This document shows positions 1-6,069 of a stretch of 6,975 nt of DNA, piece after piece. The translations under genes and the position numbers were made by a program. The stretch lies in NCBI GenBank assembly GCA_027323595.1, contig DAHWBL010000072.1, forward strand, positions 1 to 6,975, written 5' to 3'. Within the stretch, counting starts at the first letter, position 1. Every line of letters begins with the position of its first letter. Below the pieces are notes generated by a model. It was not told the DNA's origin. It saw only the letters and a list, made by a program, of their open reading frames with translations, and made no database searches. Origin of the DNA: Acetobacteraceae bacterium. Its GTDB lineage: Bacteria; Pseudomonadota; Alphaproteobacteria; Acetobacterales; Acetobacteraceae.

Positions 1-956
1 CCACCGAGCACGCCGCCACCGGCAAACAGAACAACCAGGATCAGCAACGGTCCGAACAAGGCCGGCCAATGGGTGGTGAACGCGCCGATCATCGATGCCG
101 CCAGCAGATAGGCCGCGGCACCCAGCAGCGGGCCGAGCAAGGTGGCGATGCCGCCCAGCACCACCATCGCCACCAGTTCGCCGGATTGAATCCATGACGC
201 ATCCGCCGGCGAGGCGAAATATTGAAACTCCGCCCGCAGCGCGCCGGCCAGCCCGGCGATGGCCCCGGCAATGACAAATGCCGCCAGCCGTACCGAAAAC
301 GCATCGATCCCGAGGGCGGCGAGCCGCCCGGAATTCTGCCGCGCCCCTTGCAGCACCATGCCGAACCGCGCGCCCACCAGCCGGCGTGCGAGCACGAAGC
401 AGACCGCCAGAACCAGCAGCACCAGGTAGAAAAATCGCGTGTCATTGGCGAGATCGATGCCAAGAAGTCCCGCCCGTCCGGCGAGCGGCTGGCCGTCGTC
501 GCCGCCCATCTGCTGCCAGCCGACCAGGCCGTAATAGATCATCTGCGCGAAGGCCAGCGTGATCATGATGAAGCCAACTCCGGCGACCCGCAAAGCCACC
601 AGCCCGATCAGCAGGGCGGCGACCCCTGCCAGCACGACGGCCGCGGCCGCCACCGCCAGCATGTCGGCGCCGCCACCGAAGGAGACGTCGGACACCGCGG
701 CGACATAGGCGCCGATGCCAACAAACGCGGCGTGACCGAAGCTCACCATTCCGCCATAGCCAAGGATCAGATCAAGGCTCAGCGCGGCGAGGCCCATGAT
801 CATGATCTGGGTTGCTTGCAGCACGATGAATGGCTGGCCCAGCAACGTCGCGACCGGAGGGATCGCCGCCAAAACCGCGAACACCGCCCCGCTCACGGCA
901 AGCCTGCTGGACGATGCGCCGGTCACGGCATGCTTGTGCGAAGATGCGCCGCTCAC
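1..956 (-). CDS. LivM-type ABC transporter inner-membrane permease (3' end cut by window edge)
   Basis: This is the permease of a branched-chain-amino-acid-type (HAAT) ABC importer; it would form the membrane channel with a LivH-like partner and two ATPases outside the window. Reading the minus strand from a GTG at 956-954 gives 318 codons with no stop. The family signature is clear: LDLILGYGGMVSFGHAAF at residues 61-78, then IGLVALRVAGVGFIMITLAFAQ around 117-138, the GGDDG loop at 151-155, and SGELVAMVVLGGIATLLGPLLGA near 258-280. The rest is strongly hydrophobic with about eight or more membrane spans. Only some 10-25 C-terminal residues are probably missing. The GTG overlaps the TGA of the binding-protein gene (GTGA), which suggests translational coupling. 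In-frame GTGs at 926 and 896 are alternative starts because the first 20 codons are a repeat. The cytoplasmic loop QGARQNSGRLAALGI (203-217) is a looser match than usual to the EAA-like RAIRENxxRA motif. Substrate is not readable from this protein; an aromatic acid is inferred from the neighbours. Confidence 0.9.
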   Translation of the reverse strand, partial: MSGASSHKHAVTGASSSRLAVSGAVFAVLAAIPPVATLLGQPFIVLQATQIMIMGLAALSLDLILGYGGMVSFGHAAFVGIGAYVAAVSDVSFGGGADMLAVAAAAVVLAGVAALLIGLVALRVAGVGFIMITLAFAQMIYYGLVGWQQMGGDDGQPLAGRAGLLGIDLANDTRFFYLVLLVLAVCFVLARRLVGARFGMVLQGARQNSGRLAALGIDAFSVRLAAFVIAGAIAGLAGALRAEFQYFASPADASWIQSGELVAMVVLGGIATLLGPLLGAAAYLLAASMIGAFTTHWPALFGPLLILVVLFAGGGVLG

Positions 957-959
957 GGC
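891..959. repeat. 30-bp-period direct repeat over the start of the LivM-like gene
   Basis: On the plus strand, 913-929 and 943-959 are the same 17-mer apart from one base (GATGCGCCGsTCACGGC), and a third, shorter copy starts at 891. The copies are exactly 30 bases apart, so on the minus strand they put three in-frame GTG codons (956, 926, 896) in the same GCCGTGAsCGG context. The encoded N-terminus reads VSGASSHKHA, VTGASSSRLA, VSGAVFAVLA. The period is a whole number of codons, so the frame is kept. Confidence 0.75.
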
Positions 960-2137
960 GCGGGCATGACGCAGTCGTCCACATGGGTGTCGGCGTGGTC
1001 GGTGAAGATCGTTGTCTGGGTCTGCTGGATCAGCGTGCCGTCGGATTTCACCACTTTCAGAAGATAGAAATTCTGCACCGGAAAATTGTTGCGGTTGATG
1101 CGAAAGCCCGGGCCGCGCACCGAGGCGAAATGCACGGTCTGCATCGCATGGATCAGCGCCGGACGATCATGCGGGTCAGCGCCTGAGCGGATCGCCGCAT
1201 CCAGCAGCATCAGCCCGTCATAGGCCTGGGCGGCGAAGCTCGACGGCAATTCATGGTGGCGCGCGACGAAGCGGGCGACGAAATCGCGGTTGGCCGGATA
1301 GGGCAGATCCGGATTATAGGCCGCGGTCTGGAACGTGCCGATCGCCGCGTCGCCGATCGCCGGCAGATTGGTCGGGTCGATGGTGGAGGCGGAATAGAAC
1401 GGCACATCGCCCATCAGCCCGGATTGCGCCAACTGGTTGACGAAATTGGTCGCCAGATTGCCGGGATAGAAGGCGAAGATCGCCGCCGGATGGGCCGCGC
1501 GCGCCTGAGTGATCTCGGCCGAGTAATCCTGCGCGGTGAACGGTGTGTAGGTCTCGGCGAGGATCGGGCGTTTGAAATAATTCTTGAATCCGGCGAGCGC
1601 ATCCTTGCCGCCCTGGAAATTCGCGGAAAAAAGATACGCGTTGGCGATCCCCTTGGTTTGCAGATATTCGCCCATCGCCTCGCTGGGCAGGTTGTTGTCC
1701 CAGGAGCTGGAAAAGAAATATGGCGAACAGCCTTTGCCCGCCAGCATCGATGGCCCCGACACCGGGCCGATCATCACCACCTTGCTGCGCGCGGCCAGCG
1801 CTGCCACCGGCACCACCACCACCGTCGTCGCCACGCCATAGATGACATCGACCTTGTCCTGCACGATCATCTTGCGTGCCACCGCGATGCCGGTGTCGGG
1901 CTTGCCCTCGTCATCCTGTTTGACGATGGCGGTGTCGATCCCGCCGATCCGCCCGCCGAGCTGGTCGAGCGCGACCTCGAACCCTTGATCGACCGCGCTG
2001 CCAAGAACGGCGACCGGGCCGGAGAAGCTGGAGATGAAGCCCAGCCGCAGCTCCTTGCCGTCGGCGGCCGCCGGGGGCGCCAGAAGCGCGCAAAGCAGCA
2101 TCGTCAGCACACTCTGTCGGATGACACTCTGTCGCAT
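953..2137 (-). CDS. Periplasmic substrate-binding protein of a Liv/Urt-type ABC importer
   Basis: This 394-residue exported binding protein captures the ligand in the periplasm and delivers it to the LivM-type permease encoded immediately downstream. A Sec signal peptide is visible: basic start, hydrophobic residues about 10-21, then PPAAA with likely cleavage after Ala25. The mature domain has type I binding-protein (Peripla_BP_6 / LivK-like) marks: LGFISSFSGPVAVLG at 32-46, QDDEGKPDTGIAVARKMI at 74-91, KVDVIYG at 95-101, TAQDYSAEITQARAAHPAAIF at 201-221 and AAQAYDGLMLLDAAI at 302-316. Cys137 and Cys389 could pair. The start at 2137 is chosen for its strong AGGAGG ribosome site and the fit of the signal peptide; the frame stays open further upstream, but that stretch overlaps the preceding gene. 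Proteins of this family bind amino acids, urea, amides or aromatic acids (for example CouP for p-coumarate). The neighbouring acyl-CoA genes favour an aromatic or related carboxylate here, by inference only. Confidence 0.92.
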   Translation of the reverse strand: MRQSVIRQSVLTMLLCALLAPPAAADGKELRLGFISSFSGPVAVLGSAVDQGFEVALDQLGGRIGGIDTAIVKQDDEGKPDTGIAVARKMIVQDKVDVIYGVATTVVVVPVAALAARSKVVMIGPVSGPSMLAGKGCSPYFFSSSWDNNLPSEAMGEYLQTKGIANAYLFSANFQGGKDALAGFKNYFKRPILAETYTPFTAQDYSAEITQARAAHPAAIFAFYPGNLATNFVNQLAQSGLMGDVPFYSASTIDPTNLPAIGDAAIGTFQTAAYNPDLPYPANRDFVARFVARHHELPSSFAAQAYDGLMLLDAAIRSGADPHDRPALIHAMQTVHFASVRGPGFRINRNNFPVQNFYLLKVVKSDGTLIQQTQTTIFTDHADTHVDDCVMPAP

Positions 2138-2139
2138 GG
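2110..2139. repeat. 15-bp tandem duplication covering the binding-protein start codon
   Basis: Plus-strand 2110-2124 and 2125-2139 are adjacent copies matching at 13 of 15 positions (CACTCTGTCGsATGr). On the minus strand this makes the first codons read MRQSV IRQSV: one copy supplies the ATG start and the other an ATC. It lengthens the positively charged start of the signal peptide by five residues without shifting the frame. Confidence 0.8.
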
Positions 2140-2141
2140 TT

Positions 2142-2147
2142 CCTCCT
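2142..2147 (-). promoter_or_regulatory. Ribosome binding site of the binding-protein gene
   Basis: The minus strand reads AGGAGG a few bases upstream of the ATG at 2137-2135. It is the best Shine-Dalgarno match in this operon and decides the start. It lies between the two sets of 15-bp repeats. Confidence 0.75.
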
Positions 2148-2148
2148 C

Positions 2149-2193
2149 GCCCCGTTGTTGATCGCCCCGTTCTTGATCGCCCTGTTGTTGATC
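2149..2193. repeat. Three 15-bp tandem repeats upstream of the binding-protein gene
   Basis: Copies at 2149-2163, 2164-2178 and 2179-2193 follow the consensus CGCCCyGTTsTTGAT with one base change each in the second and third; a decayed fourth copy follows from 2194. They fill most of the 82-bp gap between the OYE-family gene and the binding-protein gene. The period again equals five codons. No clear hairpin or promoter is formed, so the array may simply be a spacer in the transcript. Confidence 0.8.
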
Positions 2194-2219
2194 GCTGGGG
2201 CTTGTGATGGTGGGCCAGG

Positions 2220-3392
2220 CTATTCGCGCGTGGCGTGCCCCATGATCCCCTCGCCGTCGCGCAGCCGCACGCCATGCACCAGCGGATAGGCCGGCCAGTG
2301 CTTTGGTGTGGCGCGCGCATATTGCGGCGGCACGAAGCCCTGCGCGCCCAACGCGGCCGCGGCGTGCCAGCCCCAGCGCGGATCATCGAGAAACCCGCGC
2401 CCGATACAGGCGATATCGGCACGCCCCTCGGCGATGAGCGCCTCGGCCTGGGCCGGGGTGATGATCATGCCGACGGCCATGGTGGTGATGCCGCAATCGT
2501 GCCTGATGCGTTCGGCGAACTCCACCATGTAGCCTGGCCCGACCGGGGGCAGTTTCATGCCAGGCGCGATGTTGCCTGCTGATGGCGTGACATAATCGAT
2601 GCCGATCTCGCGCAGCGCCTGCGCCAGCATGACCGCGTCATCGAGCGTGATGCCGCCCTCGTTCCAATCCTGGCCGGTGATGCGCATGCCCATCGGCTTG
2701 TGCTCGGGCCAGGCCTGTCGCATCGCGCGTGCCACCGCCAGGGGAAACTGCATCCGCGCCTCGGCGCTGCCGCCATGGCGGTCGGTGCGCAGATTGGTCA
2801 GCGGCGACAGGAATTCATGCAGCAGATAGCCATGCGCGGCGTGAATCTCGATCATGTCGAAACCGCACCGATGCGCCCGGCGGGTGCTCGCGACGAACTG
2901 GTCCAGCACCCGCGCGAGCCCGGCCTCGTCGAGCGCGACCGGCATCGGCCAGCCATCCGCGTAGGGCTGCGCCGATGGACCCTCCACCTGCCAGCCGCCT
3001 TCCTCGGGCGGCAGCACATTGCCGCGCGCGAGCTCCCAGGTTCGCCGTGTCGAGGCCTTGCGGCCGGCGTGGCACAGCTGGATGCCGATCTTTGTGTCAC
3101 AGAAGGTTCGTGTGTCGGCCAGCAGCTTTGTCAATGCGGCTTCGTTCGCGTCGCTGTACAGGCCCAGGCACCCGGCGGTGATGCGCCCGATGTCGCTCAC
3201 CCCGGTCGCCTCCATGATCACCAGCGACGCGCCGGACACCGCGAGCCCGCCCAGATGCATCCAGTGCCAGGGCTGGGCGGTGCCATCGACCGCGCTGAAC
3301 TGGCACAGCGGCGACACCACGATGCGGTTGGGCAACCGCATGTCGCGCAGGTCGATGGGGCGGAACAGATGCGGGATTTCTGGCTGCGTCAT
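2220..3392 (-). CDS. Old Yellow Enzyme family NAD(P)H:flavin oxidoreductase (YqjM/XenA class)
   Basis: The 390-residue product is a cytoplasmic FMN-dependent ene-reductase-like TIM barrel. Class marks are: the flavin-tuning cysteine in SPLCQFSA (Cys30), QLCHAGRKAS at 105-114, the substrate-binding pair His184/His187 in IEIHAAHGY, the following EFLSPLTNLRTDRHGGS, MRITGQDW at 236-243, SAGNIAPG at 271-278 and the phosphate-site GRGFLDDPRW at 331-340. Usual members end soon after PxQYxR (here about residue 356-360), so a tail of about 30 residues is extra. The residue matching YqjM Tyr28 is Phe32. The ATG at 3392 is chosen because GGAG lies 8 bases upstream and the family N-terminus begins there; the frame is open further upstream only as antisense-style noise over the dehydrogenase gene. 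The gap to the upstream dehydrogenase stop is 26 bp, so they are co-transcribed. A role in reducing an alpha,beta-unsaturated or dienoyl intermediate is inferred. No iron-sulfur or extra FAD domain of 2,4-dienoyl-CoA reductase is present. Confidence 0.93.
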   Translation of the reverse strand: MTQPEIPHLFRPIDLRDMRLPNRIVVSPLCQFSAVDGTAQPWHWMHLGGLAVSGASLVIMEATGVSDIGRITAGCLGLYSDANEAALTKLLADTRTFCDTKIGIQLCHAGRKASTRRTWELARGNVLPPEEGGWQVEGPSAQPYADGWPMPVALDEAGLARVLDQFVASTRRAHRCGFDMIEIHAAHGYLLHEFLSPLTNLRTDRHGGSAEARMQFPLAVARAMRQAWPEHKPMGMRITGQDWNEGGITLDDAVMLAQALREIGIDYVTPSAGNIAPGMKLPPVGPGYMVEFAERIRHDCGITTMAVGMIITPAQAEALIAEGRADIACIGRGFLDDPRWGWHAAAALGAQGFVPPQYARATPKHWPAYPLVHGVRLRDGEGIMGHATRE

Positions 3393-3418
3393 GATGGGCT
3401 CCGGCGGTGCGTGCGTGC

Positions 3419-4570
3419 CTATTCTGCCTTCAGACCCATCAGATTGGCCAGCAGGTTGCGCTGGATCTGCGAGGTGCCGGCGGCGATGGTGGCGGCCCGG
3501 CTGTCGCGAAAATGGCGCTGCATGTCGAACTCCATGTTGTAGCCGTAGCCGCCCAGAATCTGCATGCCCTGGCTGGCGAGTTTGACATAGGTTTCCGAGG
3601 TGAACAGCTTCGCCATGGTGATCTCGCGCAGCGCGTCCTGGCCCGATGACACCATCCAGGCGGCCCGCCACATCAGGCTGCGGCCGGCCTCCAGCTCGGT
3701 CTGTATGTCGGCCAGCATGTGCCCGATCGCCTGGTTGGCGCCGATCGGCCGGCCGAACTGCTTGCGATCCTTCGCGTATTGCACGGCAAGATCGATCACC
3801 GACTGCGCCGCGCCGACATTGCCGGCCGACGACACCGCGCGCTCCATTTGCAGGCCCGCCAGCACGCACTCCCACCCCTTGTTGAACCCGCCGATCAGCC
3901 GGTCGGCCGGCACGCGCACATTGTCGAAGATCAACTGGAAGGTGCCGGTCGAGCGGCGGCCGAGCATGTCGAGCTTGCGCAGCGTCAGCCCCGGCGTGTC
4001 GTTGTCCACCAGCAGCAGCGACATGCCCTTGCGGATGTTCTGCGACGGGTCGGTGCGCACATAGACATTGATGACATTGTTCGGCGCGCCGGCGGTGGAT
4101 GCCCAGATTTTTTCGCCGTTGATGACGAAATCATCGCCATCGCGCACCGCGGTCGTGCGCATGGCGCCGATGTCGGAGCCGGCGTCGGGTTCGGACATGG
4201 AGATCGAGAATTTGATCTCGCCACGGATCAGCCGCGGCAGCCAATATCGCTTCTGTTCCTCGGTCGCTTTGCGCAGGACGTTCAGCCCGCAGAACACGTT
4301 GCCCGAATAGGCCATCACCAGATCGGCGCTGACCCGCGCGATTTCCTCGGCAGCGATGACGACGTCGATCAGATTGCCGCCGAGCCCGCCATATTCCTCG
4401 GGGAACGGCAGGGCGAACAACCCGGCCTCGACCCATTTTTGGAAGAGGTCCTCGGGATAGCTGCGCTCGGCATCGAGGCGGCGGACATATTCGGGCGGCG
4501 CGTGCCGGCGCATCAGCGTGCGCACGCTGTCGCGCAGCATGGTCTGTTCCTCGGTCAGCGAAAAATCCAT
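3419..4570 (-). CDS. Acyl-CoA dehydrogenase with isovaleryl-/long-chain-type catalytic glutamate
   Basis: The 383-residue protein is an FAD flavoenzyme that would make an alpha,beta double bond in an acyl-CoA and pass electrons to ETF. The N-terminal helical domain begins LTEEQTMLRDSVR (5-17), followed by PFPEEYGGLGG (55-65). The flavin/substrate motif ISMSEPDAGSD is at 123-133 and GEKIWASTA at 152-160. The C-terminal part has YAKDRKQFGRPIG (265-277), QILGGYGY (337-344) and AAGTSQIQRNLL (363-374). The usual Glu before GTS is Ala364; instead Glu243 in LQMERAVSSAG sits where isovaleryl-CoA and long-chain dehydrogenases keep their base. GGGAGG lies 7 bases before the ATG. It is the first gene of the minus-strand operon. 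In hca-type loci the matching gene (hcaD) is thought to act on dihydro-hydroxycinnamoyl-CoA; a similar arylpropanoyl or branched substrate is plausible but inferred. Confidence 0.94.
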   Translation of the reverse strand: MDFSLTEEQTMLRDSVRTLMRRHAPPEYVRRLDAERSYPEDLFQKWVEAGLFALPFPEEYGGLGGNLIDVVIAAEEIARVSADLVMAYSGNVFCGLNVLRKATEEQKRYWLPRLIRGEIKFSISMSEPDAGSDIGAMRTTAVRDGDDFVINGEKIWASTAGAPNNVINVYVRTDPSQNIRKGMSLLLVDNDTPGLTLRKLDMLGRRSTGTFQLIFDNVRVPADRLIGGFNKGWECVLAGLQMERAVSSAGNVGAAQSVIDLAVQYAKDRKQFGRPIGANQAIGHMLADIQTELEAGRSLMWRAAWMVSSGQDALREITMAKLFTSETYVKLASQGMQILGGYGYNMEFDMQRHFRDSRAATIAAGTSQIQRNLLANLMGLKAE

Positions 4571-4676
4571 CCGCGCGCCTCCCTGCTCTCGACTTGTTCT
4601 ATGTCAGGAGGCATGATGTTCCCGCCCGCGCCCGCCGGTCAAGTGGGGAACCATCCAGACAGAGACCCGCCCATCG
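4571..4676. promoter_or_regulatory. Divergent intergenic region with a weak minus-strand promoter and an imperfect palindrome
   Basis: This 106-bp gap must hold the promoters of the dehydrogenase operon (minus) and the MarR gene (plus). On the minus strand, TTGACC (4642-4637) is followed after 17 bases by ACATCA (4619-4614), a good -35 with a poor -10. An imperfect palindrome ATGnCnnnnGnCAT at 4601-4614 touches that -10 box, where a repressor would be expected. No convincing plus-strand promoter or ribosome site is visible for marR. The 4639-4620 part is very GC-rich. Confidence 0.4.
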
Positions 4677-5120
4677 ATGCCCCGATCACCGCGCCGCCTC
4701 TACATGATCAAGCAGCTCGAACGCGCGAGCTACCAACTGCTCGACGAGGCGCTGCGCCGCCACGGCCTCACCCCCAGCCAGTACATGGTTCTCAGCCTGT
4801 CGCACGGGCGCGGCGAGGCGCGGTCCTCCGCCGAACTCGCCCGCCGGGCGCGCATGTCCGCCCAGGCGATGAACGAACTGATCGCGGCGCTCGAAGCGAA
4901 AAATCTCATCCAGCGCGCCGAGGACCCCGAGCATCGACGCATCCTGCGGGTGCGCCTCACCCGCCAGGGTGCCGGTGTGCTGCGGCTGTGCGAGGCGGAG
5001 GTCGATGCCATCGAGGAGAATTTCTTCGCCGCCCTCAGCCCCGGCGAGAACGCGCTGCTGCGCGAGCTTCTGGGCAAAATCCTGCACCCCATGCCCGCCG
5101 ACCAGGCGGCGGCGGATTGA
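4677..5120 (+). CDS. MarR-family transcriptional regulator
   Basis: A 147-residue winged-helix protein, probably a dimeric repressor. An N-terminal helix (LYMIKQLERASYQLLDEALRR, 8-28, seen in pieces) leads into GLTPSQYMVLSLS (30-42). The DNA-binding helix-turn-helix covers SSAELARRARMSAQAMNELIAALEAKNLIQR (50-80 overall) and the wing is DPEHRRILRVRLTRQG (83-98). A C-terminal dimer helix follows. The ATG at 4677 is the first possible start in this frame after a stop at 4614-4616; Met10 (4704) is an alternative, and neither has a clear ribosome site. It is divergent from the dehydrogenase operon and 64 bp upstream of the crotonase gene, the usual position of CouR/HcaR/FerC-type regulators that let go of DNA when a hydroxycinnamoyl-CoA binds. 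That ligand is inferred from context, not from the residues. Confidence 0.92.
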   Translation: MPRSPRRLYMIKQLERASYQLLDEALRRHGLTPSQYMVLSLSHGRGEARSSAELARRARMSAQAMNELIAALEAKNLIQRAEDPEHRRILRVRLTRQGAGVLRLCEAEVDAIEENFFAALSPGENALLRELLGKILHPMPADQAAAD

Positions 5121-5144
5121 CGGGCCGGATGATCACAATATAAG
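5117..5144 (+). promoter_or_regulatory. Sigma-70-type promoter of the crotonase gene
   Basis: TTGACG (5117-5122) is separated by 16 bases from TATAAG (5139-5144); each hexamer matches the housekeeping consensus at five of six positions. The -35 box overlaps the last codons and TGA of the MarR gene. The spacer and downstream DNA are AT-rich compared with the surroundings. Transcription would begin near 5151, leaving a leader of about 35 bases with GGGAG at 5172-5176, 8 bases before the ATG. Confidence 0.7.
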
Positions 5145-5155
5145 GTTTCCTGATA
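5139..5155. promoter_or_regulatory. 17-bp palindromic candidate operator for the MarR regulator
   Basis: The sequence has the form TATnAGGnnnCCTnATA, with all six outer and inner paired positions matching on each arm, centred at 5147. It covers the whole -10 box and reaches the expected start of transcription. Size, symmetry and placement fit MarR-family operators, and a MarR gene ends 18 bases upstream. Which protein binds it is inferred. Confidence 0.6.
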
Positions 5156-5184
5156 CAAATTCTTGATGTCCGGGAGAACACGCC

Positions 5185-6069
5185 ATGCGCAGCAAGCATC
5201 CAAAACTTCAGACGCCGGAGGACACCACCGCCGCCACCGCCGCGCTCGCGCAGCAGGACGTGCTGGTGCATGTCGATGAGGAGGGCATCGCCTGGCTCAC
5301 CCTCAATCGTCCGACCAAGCGCAACGCGATCAATCCGGGCATCGTCTTTGAGATGAACGAGGCGCTCGACGCGCTGGAGATGGATGAGCGCGCCAAGGCG
5401 GTGGTGATCACCGGCGCCGGCGATGCGTTTTCCGCTGGCCAGGACCTCAAGGAATATTTCCGCGAGCCCGACGCCGGCCACCCGATGCTGCGCGAGCGGA
5501 TGCACCGCGCCAACGCCGCCTGGCAATGGCGCCGGCTGATGTTCTATCCGAAGCCGACCATCGCGATGGTCAATGGCTGGTGCTTCGGCGGCGCCTTTCA
5601 GGTGCTGCTCGGCTGCGATCTGGCGGTGGCGGCCACCGACGCGCAGTTCGGCCTGTCGGAGATCAACTGGGGCATCATCCCGGCCGGCATCGTCACCAAA
5701 TCGGTCGCCATGGCGCTCTCGCAGCGCGCCGCGCTGTACTACATCATGACCGGCGAGAATTTCGATGGTGCCCGCGCCGTGCAGATCGGGCTGGTCAACA
5801 TCGCCGTGCCACGCGAGCAACTCGAAAACCGCACCCGCCAGCTCGCGCGCACGCTGATCGAGCGCAATCCGGTGGTGCTGCGCTCCGCCAAGACCGCCTA
5901 TCATCATTGCCGCGACATGGGCTGGGAGGCGGCCTATGATTATCTGGCGGCGAAGTCCGACCAGAACATGGTGCGCGATCCCGAGCAGGGCGGGGCCACC
6001 GGCATGCGCCAGTTTCTCGACGACAAATCCTTCCGCCCTGGGCTGGGCGCCTACAAGCGGCCTGGGTAA
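5185..6069 (+). CDS. Crotonase close to p-hydroxycinnamoyl-CoA hydratase/lyase (ech/couA/hcaA type)
   Basis: The 294-residue cytoplasmic enzyme belongs to the enoyl-CoA hydratase superfamily. Relatives hydrate 4-hydroxycinnamoyl-CoA (coumaroyl, feruloyl, caffeoyl) and cleave it to an aromatic aldehyde and acetyl-CoA. Long stretches match HCHL as I recall it: LNRPTKRNAI (40-49), DLKEYFRE (87-94), KPTIAMVNGWCFGGAF (123-138), FGLSEINWGI (155-164), LYYIMTG (184-190), NPVVLR (228-233) and GMRQFLDDKS (273-282). The oxyanion glycine (Gly136), catalytic Glu159 and Tyr91 (equal to HCHL Glu143 and Tyr75) are kept. The positions of HCHL Ser123 and Tyr239 are Gln139 and Ala255. An N-terminal extension of about 16 residues is supported by the ribosome site GGGAG, 8 bases before the ATG. 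The gene has its own promoter and candidate operator. The family is secure; the exact substrate, and whether it still cleaves carbon-carbon bonds, are open. No aldehyde dehydrogenase or CoA ligase gene is in the window. Confidence 0.93.
   Translation: MRSKHPKLQTPEDTTAATAALAQQDVLVHVDEEGIAWLTLNRPTKRNAINPGIVFEMNEALDALEMDERAKAVVITGAGDAFSAGQDLKEYFREPDAGHPMLRERMHRANAAWQWRRLMFYPKPTIAMVNGWCFGGAFQVLLGCDLAVAATDAQFGLSEINWGIIPAGIVTKSVAMALSQRAALYYIMTGENFDGARAVQIGLVNIAVPREQLENRTRQLARTLIERNPVVLRSAKTAYHHCRDMGWEAAYDYLAAKSDQNMVRDPEQGGATGMRQFLDDKSFRPGLGAYKRPG

Noticed and set aside
222..1067. Plus-strand open frame opposite the permease
   Set aside because: The minus strand encodes a clear LivM-type membrane protein; the plus frame is a hydrophilic complement artefact.
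2086..2094. Cys16 in the binding-protein signal peptide as a lipoprotein lipobox
   Set aside because: The residues before it (TMLLC) do not fit a lipobox, and a better signal peptidase I site follows at Ala25.
2138..2422. Upstream extension of the binding-protein frame
   Set aside because: It runs into the OYE-family gene and through the 15-bp repeats; the signal peptide and AGGAGG site fix the start at 2137.
3393..3875. Upstream extension of the OYE-family frame
   Set aside because: It lies over the dehydrogenase coding region in another frame and has no OYE-like sequence; the family N-terminus begins at 3392.
3719..5143. Long open frame on the plus strand opposite the dehydrogenase gene and through marR
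   Set aside because: It is antisense to a well-supported acyl-CoA dehydrogenase, is rich in His, Arg and Ala as expected from a GC-rich complement, and shows no family motif.
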